Of a stretch of DNA of 48,427 nucleotides, positions 42,835 through 48,427 are shown one piece after another. Made by a program: the position numbers and the translations under genes. Positions within the stretch are counted from its first letter, which is position 1, and each line of letters begins with the position of its first letter. The notes below the pieces were generated by a model, which saw only the letters and a list, made by a program, of their open reading frames with translations, was not told the DNA's origin and searched no databases. The stretch spans positions 13,375 to 61,801 of the forward strand of contig DAFS01000015.1 of the NCBI GenBank assembly GCA_002495525.1. Direction: 5' to 3'. The DNA comes from Euryarchaeota archaeon UBA89 (GTDB taxonomy: Archaea > Thermoplasmatota > Poseidoniia > Poseidoniales > Thalassarchaeaceae).

Positions 42835-44856
42835 TTGAGCCGACTCCTTCAAAGAGGAGACCCTTGTCGCGACCTTTGTATTTCTATGGTTAGTGATGCA
42901 TCCGGTTGGTACGCAAGGCTTGACAGAGAGTGTTCCGATAGGGTTGAACAACTCGAGACTTGGTTAGACTCTTGGGAAGAAGCCACTCGTCATGGAATCC
43001 CCATTGCTGCTACGTTACCTAATCATTGGCCTACATTACCTGCAGGTCTTCTGTCAGATCCGGGCGCTGTCCTAGATCATCTGTTAGCCCGAAACGAGGC
43101 GGAGAGTGATGGACGCTCTCCTAGAGGAGCTTATGCTACACCTGCAAAGTTTGCAGAAGCAATACTTTCTGATGAATTAAAAGATACCAAAGAAGAAGCA
43201 TCAAAAGAACCTTCGGCAGCACTTTCTCTTTCTGCACTACCTCCTAGCTTTAGGGCATACGCGCAAAAGTTTAATCAAGACGTAACTGAAGAAAAAAATG
43301 ATAAGTCGAATAAGGATGAAGATGGTTTCCAAACACGTTCAGGTATTGCAATACCTTTTGCAGATCCATCGGTTGGAGCCGGCGTCTTCGCAGCCAGACT
43401 AATTAGAATACATGCAGATAGATGTGAAAAATTTACCCCTGCAGAAAGAAAAAAGGACACTTTGGTTCTATTGAATGGTTTCCAGATGTTAGATAACTCA
43501 GAAGTTGCCATTAGGTGCGCTCGTCGTAGAATCTTAATTGCTCTTTCAAGATGTGATCTTGTAGATTTAGATGGAAAGGGAGATGCAGGGAAAATTGGAA
43601 GAAAGGAAGCAGAAAAAATACTAGACAAAACTGTTCAATCTGGGGATGCATTGAGGGGAGAATGGCCATGGACAGAGAAACCGGGACTATTAGTCTGTAG
43701 ACCTCCTTGGTTAAGAATCAAAGATAGATTTAGGGGGCACCCAGAAGGTAGTGAACTGAGAAAAGAACTATCTAGGCAATTAAGAAACACCACTAATAAA
43801 GATGGAAGTAGAAGATTCTCAACACTCAGAGGGAATGTCAATCTATATCGCTTATTCTTAGAAAGAGGCATGCAACTTGTTAGAAAAGATGGGAGGATAA
43901 GGATGATTGTTCCTGACTCACTATTACGAGAAAAAAGTAGTATTCCTCTCCGTAAATTGATGGTTGAAAGTAACAGATGGAATTCTTCTTGGTCTTTCCC
44001 AGAAAATCAAAGAATTTTCCCAGGAGTTTCGCAGGGCGTTTTAGTAATTGGAATAACAAAGGGTGGAGAAACAAATACTATGACTAGTTATGGGCCCCTT
44101 CACACCAATGAAATAACTCCACAGAATGGATTGGCGAATAGTGTTCCTACTTTTGACATGATTAGGAAATCATGGAGTAGTTGGACTGATGGCAATTGGT
44201 CTGTCCCTAGGATGCCAAGAGATGAATATGATAGGAGAAGAATTGTCAGAGCCATTTCTGAACTTGCAGAACAACCTAAATTATCTGAAGAAAATAATTG
44301 GTTAAACCCTACTGGTAAACCAATTAGAGTCAGGGTGGGAGAAATTGACCAAACAAATTGGTCAGAAGAAATTACTGATTGGAAACCAGGATCAAGAGGG
44401 ACTGCCTTCATTAGAGGTACGCATTTCTCCACCAAGGGTGATGAAATTAGTATAATTCATCCAGCATACGTTAGTGGACTAAAAGAAGATTCGACCCAAA
44501 GAAACCAAGCAAAATGGACTGGTTCTATTAAGCCTAAAGGAAAACCAAGACTTGCTTGTCAAGCTATAGTTAATGCTCAACTAGAAAGAAGACTGAGATG
44601 GGCAGTAGTGCCTTCTGATTGTGTATTAGGAAATTCTGTTAATTTCTTGGAATTACCTGCTGAAGTAATGGAAAGAATCGCTGAAGAACATGGCTCTGTA
44701 GATAAGGGATTGAATTGGTTAGCAGTACATCTAAATTCAGAAACATTGGACCTTTGGTCTCGAGCATGGGCTGCTAATAATAATGTAAATAATTATGAAA
44801 TTGAAAATCTTCCATTCCCTAAGCCTAACCAAATACGTTCAATAGCAATGCAATAA
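42835..44856 (+). CDS. N6-adenine MTase-fold protein with degenerate NPPW motif
   Basis: 673 residues resembling type IIG/Eco57I-like adenine methyltransferases. Motif X-like RGAYATPAKFAEAIL (97-111), then a 60-residue polar insert; motif I FADPSVGAGVFAARL (175-189), with the SAM loop intact; the motif II region LLNGFQMLDNSEVAIRCARR (212-231), where the usual acidic residue after GF is Gln; and the motif IV position VCRPPWL (287-293), where the essential Asn of NPPW is Arg289 (AGA at 43699-43701). After it come RGNVNLYRLFLERG and RIRMIVPDSLL, as in the family. The C-terminal third is a specificity-like domain ending IENLPFPKPN. The endonuclease domain is absent. Start TTG at 42835 is uncertain; ATG at 42886 is an alternative. 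It is likely a non-catalytic or altered methyltransferase. Confidence 0.8.
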   Translation: MSRLLQRGDPCRDLCISMVSDASGWYARLDRECSDRVEQLETWLDSWEEATRHGIPIAATLPNHWPTLPAGLLSDPGAVLDHLLARNEAESDGRSPRGAYATPAKFAEAILSDELKDTKEEASKEPSAALSLSALPPSFRAYAQKFNQDVTEEKNDKSNKDEDGFQTRSGIAIPFADPSVGAGVFAARLIRIHADRCEKFTPAERKKDTLVLLNGFQMLDNSEVAIRCARRRILIALSRCDLVDLDGKGDAGKIGRKEAEKILDKTVQSGDALRGEWPWTEKPGLLVCRPPWLRIKDRFRGHPEGSELRKELSRQLRNTTNKDGSRRFSTLRGNVNLYRLFLERGMQLVRKDGRIRMIVPDSLLREKSSIPLRKLMVESNRWNSSWSFPENQRIFPGVSQGVLVIGITKGGETNTMTSYGPLHTNEITPQNGLANSVPTFDMIRKSWSSWTDGNWSVPRMPRDEYDRRRIVRAISELAEQPKLSEENNWLNPTGKPIRVRVGEIDQTNWSEEITDWKPGSRGTAFIRGTHFSTKGDEISIIHPAYVSGLKEDSTQRNQAKWTGSIKPKGKPRLACQAIVNAQLERRLRWAVVPSDCVLGNSVNFLELPAEVMERIAEEHGSVDKGLNWLAVHLNSETLDLWSRAWAANNNVNNYEIENLPFPKPNQIRSIAMQ

Positions 44857-45005
44857 CATATTCCGGAAATAAAAGGTTCGGTTTCCGGTAATTATTTTCC
44901 TTTCTCCGGTTTTTCTGACTAAAAAATACCAAACTGATTAATACATACGCTCGTCCTCGGTGAAACCGTCTTGCGTCGCAAAGCAAACAAATGAAGGGCT
45001 AAAAT
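44857..45005. promoter_or_regulatory. Upstream region of the THEP1 gene with repeated TTCCGG elements
   Basis: 149 nt between the MTase-like and NTPase genes. It has TTCCGG at 44861, TTCCGG at 44883 and TCTCCGG at 44902, spaced about 20-22 nt (two helical turns). A TATA-like CTAAAAAATA lies at about 44919. Downstream are two short inverted repeats, CGGT-GAA-ACCG (about 44958-44968) and TTGCG-T-CGCAA (44970-44980). It looks like an operator/promoter with a 5' UTR of about 60 nt. Confidence 0.35.
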
Positions 45006-45566
45006 ATGGGAATATATCCAAAAATAGGTATTACGGGATTGCCTAGATCTGGTAAGTCCGCAGTATTACAGAAAGTAATACAGATGGTACAAGATGAAAG
45101 GAAAAATAAATCTAGAAAAACATACAAAGACATCATCGGAGGAGTTCAAACTGAAGCCATAATAGAAAATGGCGAAAGGGTTGGATACGCCTGTGTCAAT
45201 GTAAGAACTGGAGAAAGGGGAGTCATTGCACATCGAAATATAGATTCTAGAACTCGTATCTTAGGGTATGGGATTGATCCAACTGAGTTAGATAGAGTTG
45301 CAGTGCCTGCAATACTTGATGCATTGGATGAATGTGAAGTTTTAGTAATTGATGAAGTTGGAAAATTCTCAGTGGAAAGTGAAGGTTTCGTTGCTGCTGT
45401 TCGTGCAGCCTTGGAATATGACAAACCGACTTTAATGACTTTGCACAAAAAGAGTAGGCACCCATTATTGCAAGATATACGTAGAAGAGATGATGGTCGT
45501 GTTTTAGAAGTTACTCCAGTAAATCGGGCACTTCTACCATACAAAATTCATAAATTGTTGGAGTAA
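45006..45566 (+). CDS. THEP1-type nucleoside-triphosphatase
   Basis: 186-residue P-loop NTPase of the archaeal/eukaryotic THEP1 (NTPCR) family, which hydrolyses several NTPs. Walker A is GLPRSGKS (11-18); Walker B is EVLVIDEVGKF with the following SVES typical of the family; a substrate loop segment GVQTEAIIENGERVGY and the TLHKKSRHPLL segment follow. A single domain with no fusion. Physiological role is not known in archaea; a nucleotide house-cleaning or tRNA-linked role has been discussed for the family. Start ATG 45006, with an AGGGCT about 9 nt upstream. Confidence 0.88.
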   Translation: MGIYPKIGITGLPRSGKSAVLQKVIQMVQDERKNKSRKTYKDIIGGVQTEAIIENGERVGYACVNVRTGERGVIAHRNIDSRTRILGYGIDPTELDRVAVPAILDALDECEVLVIDEVGKFSVESEGFVAAVRAALEYDKPTLMTLHKKSRHPLLQDIRRRDDGRVLEVTPVNRALLPYKIHKLLE

Positions 45567-45609
45567 AGTGGTGCATGGGATAATATACATACCCCGTAGG
45601 TGATTTTTT

Positions 45610-45990
45610 GTGGATTCTCCAGCAAATAGAGTTCAAAGAATTTTAGTTGGTATGATTTTATCGTTCTTGCTGATGACTGCACTAGCAATATCTGAAGGTC
45701 TGATACGAATATTCGGTTGTGTTGGTAGTGAATGTCAAGAAGAGAATAGTTATGCATTCATATTTCCGATAATTCTTTTGCTTAGTATTACATTGTACTT
45801 ATTACTCCATTTTTCTAAGGGGAAAGAACATGAAAAGGGAATTTTAGATCGATGGATTAGTCGGGAAGAAGAGGATGTGATGAGATCTAGGCTCAAACAG
45901 GAGCAACTAGATGCCAGTGGAGATAATATGGGTTCAGGATGGTCTGAGATGGAAAAAAGACATTTGGAAACTAAATTAGAGGAAGAATAA
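45610..45990 (+). CDS. Small two-helix membrane protein
   Basis: 126 residues. Two hydrophobic helices at about 8-30 (ILVGMILSFLLMTALAIS) and 47-67 (FIFPIILLLSITLYLLLHF) are joined by a short loop with two Cys (GCVGSEC). The C-terminal half is very charged (EEEDVMRSRLKQEQ) and probably cytoplasmic coiled coil. No family recognised. GTG start at 45610; codon use is like that of its neighbours. Lies 40 nt upstream of the gcvH frame with the same strand. Confidence 0.55.
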   Translation: MDSPANRVQRILVGMILSFLLMTALAISEGLIRIFGCVGSECQEENSYAFIFPIILLLSITLYLLLHFSKGKEHEKGILDRWISREEEDVMRSRLKQEQLDASGDNMGSGWSEMEKRHLETKLEEE

Positions 45991-46041
45991 GGAAGCGAAA
46001 CCTTGACTCTTGGAATACCCTCGTAGGGCTTGGCGATACCC

Positions 46042-46425
46042 ATGAGCGAAATACCTGAAGGACTGATTTATACCAAAGAACATGAATGGATTAAAGTCGA
46101 AGGAAATGAGATTACTGTTGGAATTACTGACTATGCTCAGAATGCTTTGACAGATGTTGTTTGGGTAGAATTGCCGGAATTGGGAGTATCTGTAAAATCA
46201 ATGGATTCGTTTGCTAATGTAGAATCTGTTAAGTCTGTGAGCGAAATCTATGCGCCGGTTTCTGGTGAAGTTATAGAAATAAATGAAGATTTAGAGGATG
46301 CTCCTGAAACAGTGAATACTGACCCATATGGAGAAGGTTGGATTTGTAGAATGAGTATGGATAATCCAGGTGAACTTGATGCGCTTCTTGATGCTGCAGG
46401 ATATAAGTCTCTTATCGAGGAATAG
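46042..46425 (+). CDS. gcvH: Glycine cleavage system H protein
   Basis: Lipoylated carrier of the glycine cleavage system, 127 residues from the ATG at 46042 (an open frame extends to 46030). The lipoyl lysine is K64 in ESVKSVSEIY, the standard attachment segment, followed by VSGEVIEIN and the NTDPYGEGWICRM end. Only the H protein is encoded here; P and T proteins and lipoate enzymes are not in the window. The gene next to it is rnhA, 4 nt downstream. Confidence 0.95.
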   Translation: MSEIPEGLIYTKEHEWIKVEGNEITVGITDYAQNALTDVVWVELPELGVSVKSMDSFANVESVKSVSEIYAPVSGEVIEINEDLEDAPETVNTDPYGEGWICRMSMDNPGELDALLDAAGYKSLIEE

Positions 46426-46429
46426 GTAA

Positions 46430-46969
46430 ATGGCGATTCTCAGTAAGATCTCAATATATGTTGATGGATCTTGCGAAGAAAATAGAAATGTATCATCAGA
46501 AACTCCCGCTGGATGGGGGTTTTGTGTGGTAATAGGAGACACAGGTTTAGGAAAAGGGCAAGGAGAAATTATTACTGAAAAAAGTGGTCCTGTCATCACA
46601 GAAAAAGACTCGGAAGGATATATTGGTTCAGAAGTAGGTTCCAACAATACAGCAGAGCTATGTGCCCTTGCTCATGCACTAAAATGGCTACTAGTCGATG
46701 GCAGTGATGCCCCAGCAGTGATTAGAGGAGATTCTCAATATGCTCTGAAAATAGGTACTGGGATTTGGAAAGCTAAGGCGAATAAAGAATTAGCTTTGAA
46801 TGTTCAAAAATTATGGAGAGAGGTGTCTTCACTTCGAAATTTAACTCAAGAGCACGTTAGGGCACATAGAGGACATCGTTGGAATGAGAGGGCTGATCAT
46901 TTGGCATTTCGAGCAATGCAAGGAAAAGACGCTTTACCATTACAATTCTGGAAACCTGGTAAAAGATAA
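46430..46969 (+). CDS. rnhA: Ribonuclease HI
   Basis: 179 residues, type 1 RNase H, which degrades the RNA of RNA-DNA hybrids such as primers. All four catalytic carboxylates are visible: D12 (YVDGSC), E76 (NNTAELCALA), D101 (GDSQYAL) and D156 (NERADHLA), with the His in HRGHRW near the last. An insert of about 20 residues after the first strand (GDTGLGKGQGEIITEKSGP) gives the extra length. Starts 4 nt after the gcvH stop, no clear separate promoter. Convergent with the following membrane-protein gene. Confidence 0.93.
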   Translation: MAILSKISIYVDGSCEENRNVSSETPAGWGFCVVIGDTGLGKGQGEIITEKSGPVITEKDSEGYIGSEVGSNNTAELCALAHALKWLLVDGSDAPAVIRGDSQYALKIGTGIWKAKANKELALNVQKLWREVSSLRNLTQEHVRAHRGHRWNERADHLAFRAMQGKDALPLQFWKPGKR

Positions 46970-46970
46970 T

Positions 46971-47381
46971 TCAATCATCAGAAAGAATTGTCACACTTAG
47001 GAATACATAAGTTGCTTGAATAAAAGTCAGTAAAGCAATCAAGGAAAAAATCAATGACGTTGGGTCCGGAAAAAATAGTTTATTTTTTCCTAAAAGATAC
47101 GATATAATAAAAATAAAGAATGAAAATAAGAATAATTTTTTTGCGGAGCTCTCAGGATTTTTCCATAAGTCTAACCATGGAACTAATCCGCGTCTTTTGA
47201 ATGTGAATCGATACCAAGAGACATACCACATTGTCAATCCGATAAGTCCCATTACCCCCAGAGTAAAAGATTCTGAACCCCAAGGCCAAGAAAATGAAAA
47301 TTTCAAGAAGATTGTATTGATTAAAAGTATTGAACCTGAGAAGAAATAGAGGTGCCAATCCGGCGGGTTCTCCTCGGCCAT
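46971..47381 (-). CDS. Four-helix membrane protein
   Basis: 136 residues with four hydrophobic stretches: about 11-26, 39-57, 80-97 and 109-131. The first loop and the part after the second helix are basic (YRFTFKRRGLVPW), suggesting the cytoplasmic side. No family recognised. ATG at 47381. Its stop is 1 nt from that of the convergent rnhA. Divergent from the GNAT gene at 47458. Confidence 0.55.
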   Translation of the reverse strand: MAEENPPDWHLYFFSGSILLINTIFLKFSFSWPWGSESFTLGVMGLIGLTMWYVSWYRFTFKRRGLVPWLDLWKNPESSAKKLFLFSFFIFIISYLLGKNKLFFPDPTSLIFSLIALLTFIQATYVFLSVTILSDD

Positions 47382-47457
47382 AACAATACCGAGACGTTAA
47401 GTGATTTCAAATCAACCCTAAAGATGGGTTCTTGATGTAACAGTAACTCGCGTAATT

Positions 47458-47889
47458 ATGGAGCACCGATTAGTTTGGTCGGATTCAATGAATCAAGATC
47501 ACCTTGATTTGAGATTCCGAGTTTTAAGAATAGGTATGCCAAGAGGGACTGAACATTATCCTAAGGTAGACAATGATCCTAGAACAAGATTCCTGTGCGC
47601 CTATATTGGTGAAAAAATGGTCGGATGTTCGACCTTGCAAGTTGATTCAAGAGAAGGTTACAAATATCGAATAAGAGGAATGGCCGTAGACTCAGAATAT
47701 CGTAACAGAGGTATAGGTTCTGAGATTGTCAAAGAATTACAAAATAAGGCGAAAGAAGAAAGAACAGGAATATGGTGTAATGCCAGAATCAAGGCAGTAC
47801 CCATGTATGCAAGATGTGGGTTCGTAATCGTATCTGAAATATTTGAAATTAAAAATATTGGGCCTCATTACGATATGGAATGGAAATAA
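47458..47889 (+). CDS. GNAT-family N-acetyltransferase
   Basis: 143 residues. Acetyl-CoA-binding motif A is YRNRGIGSEIVKEL (about 80-94; R-x-x-G-x-G), preceded by the strand RIRGMAVDSEYR and followed by the motif B strand GIWCNARIKAVPMYARCGF, where the 'Y-GF' ending is typical. ElaA-like in overall shape. Substrate unknown. ATG at 47458; 5' UTR very short or absent, and no Shine-Dalgarno seen. Confidence 0.88.
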   Translation: MEHRLVWSDSMNQDHLDLRFRVLRIGMPRGTEHYPKVDNDPRTRFLCAYIGEKMVGCSTLQVDSREGYKYRIRGMAVDSEYRNRGIGSEIVKELQNKAKEERTGIWCNARIKAVPMYARCGFVIVSEIFEIKNIGPHYDMEWK

Positions 47890-47914
47890 AAAGCATCCGC
47901 TGAAGTGATTTAAT

Positions 47915-47988
47915 TGGAGCACAGGCCGGGATTTGCACCCAGGTCCGCGGATTTGCAGTCCGCTGCATAGCTACTCTGCCACCCATGC
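47915..47988 (-). tRNA. tRNA-Cys (GCA)
   Basis: 74-nt cloverleaf including an encoded CCA end. Acceptor GCATGGG pairs with CCTGTGC (two G-U pairs), D-arm GCA/TGC, anticodon stem GCGGA/TCCGC with loop CTGCAAA (GCA, Cys), T stem CTGGG/CCCGG. The discriminator base is U73. The T-loop is TGCAAAT, with G instead of the nearly invariant U at position 55, and the D-loop is AGTAGCTA, with A where G18 is expected. A TATA-like stretch lies about 24 nt upstream. No intron. Confidence 0.93.
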
Positions 47989-48062
47989 GTTGACTAACCG
48001 TAACAGACATTATGTTTGAATATTCTTCGAAAGAGGGTATCAAAAATCTATGCATGAAACGA

Positions 48063-48427
48063 TTATTCTTCTTCACGATCTGAATCCTCATCATATGCAT
48101 GATAGCACACTCTTCTTTCTTCGGACCAAGTTCCCCCTTCCTCTAGACAATCTGCTCCATCAGGAGATAGCCAAAAGTTGCAGAATACAAATTCTTTGTC
48201 TCTATCATTAACTTCAATCCATTCTCCTCCACGTTCATTACATATTTCTTCTCCAATATCTGTATGAGTTGTGGGTAGTGGTTTAGTATCCTTTTTATCT
48301 TTACGAATTGTGTCGTGTAATCTATCAAATAATCCTCTTTTATCTTGTTTGTCGCGCTCGCAACGTTCATCCTCTGTACAATCTCGATGAATTTCATGTC
48401 TATGTAACATATGTGCTAAAACTTCTC
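48063..48427 (-). CDS. Cys-rich protein with DUF333-like motifs, 5' end outside window
   Basis: The frame is open from the right edge to the stop at 48063, about 121 codons; the Met at 48410 is probably internal because the frame continues upstream (codons for EVLAH precede it). The visible part begins His-rich (HMLHRHEIHRDC), then a charged helical segment, then two repeats of the type C-x2-GGxW with a following C: EICNERGGEWIE..FCNFWLSPDGADC and DCLEEGGTWSEERRVC. The Cys/Gly-Gly/PDG-C pattern resembles DUF333 (haemolysin-like) modules. Probably exported with disulfides or metal-binding; function unknown. Confidence 0.5.
   Translation of the reverse strand, partial: EVLAHMLHRHEIHRDCTEDERCERDKQDKRGLFDRLHDTIRKDKKDTKPLPTTHTDIGEEICNERGGEWIEVNDRDKEFVFCNFWLSPDGADCLEEGGTWSEERRVCYHAYDEDSDREEE

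Noticed and set aside
42835..44856. Complete type IIG restriction-modification enzyme
   Set aside because: No PD-(D/E)xK or other nuclease domain is seen, and the catalytic NPPW Asn is replaced by Arg.

Overview
The window reads as a chromosomal segment of a low-GC planktonic archaeon of the Thermoplasmatota, most likely Marine Group II (Poseidoniales) or a close relative. The archaeal core is clear: the large subunit of DNA polymerase D, the large subunit of archaeal primase, the KEOPS subunit Pcc1, archaeal phosphopantothenate synthetase, MptE-like pterin pyrophosphokinase, type II methionine aminopeptidase, DUF373 and an HTH-10 regulator. Mixed with these are genes of bacterial or eukaryote-like type: bacterial-type MetK, class II fumarase, CGFS glutaredoxin with BolA, a prostaglandin-E-synthase-2-like thiol protein, and a giant exported protein with thrombospondin-type-3 calcium repeats. 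That mixture is typical of Marine Group II. The lineage call is inference, because no 16S rRNA or ribosomal protein gene lies in the window.

Layout. 1-566 (-): 5' part of a Cys-rich zinc-ribbon, acidic protein that runs off the left edge. 631-4742 (+): operon-like run of SMUBP-2-type helicase, RDD membrane protein, Sua5/YrdC and methionine aminopeptidase. 4890-7202 (-): EamA transporter, CGFS glutaredoxin, BolA and ribulose-phosphate epimerase. 7324-7641 (+): thioredoxin, ending against a (-) wHTH-STAND ATPase, followed by a lipoprotein S15/CocE hydrolase. 11188-14735 (+): rubrerythrin-VIT1 fusion, M32 carboxypeptidase and a beta-propeller protein. 14778-15495: a roughly 720-nt structured non-coding RNA locus. 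15500-20037: fumarase with an N-terminal ribbon-helix-helix domain, cyclophilin, a multi-zinc membrane protein, CsaA and PyrE. 20036-27163: replication-flavoured block (PolD DP2, MptE-like, PriL, DUF373). 27164-36541 (-): zinc-ribbon protein, HTH-10 regulator, giant VWA/TSP3 protein, ABC-F ATPase and MetK. 36687-42095: mPGES-2-like protein, HflX, Pcc1, NadC, phosphopantothenate synthetase and a LeuB-type dehydrogenase. 42194-44856 (+): coiled-coil/winged-helix protein and a methyltransferase-fold protein with a degenerate catalytic motif. 45006-47889: THEP1 NTPase, small membrane proteins, GcvH, RNase HI and a GNAT acetyltransferase. 47915-47988 (-): tRNA-Cys(GCA). 48063 to the right edge (-): a Cys-rich protein that continues out of the window.

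Functional links. Sua5 and Pcc1 act in successive steps of tRNA t6A synthesis. DP2 and PriL belong to the replisome. Glutaredoxin and BolA overlap by 4 nt and form a probable iron-sulfur trafficking pair. NadC (NAD) and phosphopantothenate synthetase (CoA) overlap in one cofactor transcription unit. PyrE and CsaA are joined by a TAA-ATG junction. Genes are densely packed, with many leaderless-looking starts and a few clear Shine-Dalgarno sites.

The most unusual items are the long purine-rich structured RNA at 14778-15495, the ribbon-helix-helix/fumarase fusion, the methyltransferase-like protein whose NPPW motif reads RPPW, the tRNA-Cys with altered elbow nucleotides, and the giant propeller/VWA/TSP3 surface protein. 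No insertion sequence, CRISPR array or prophage was seen.
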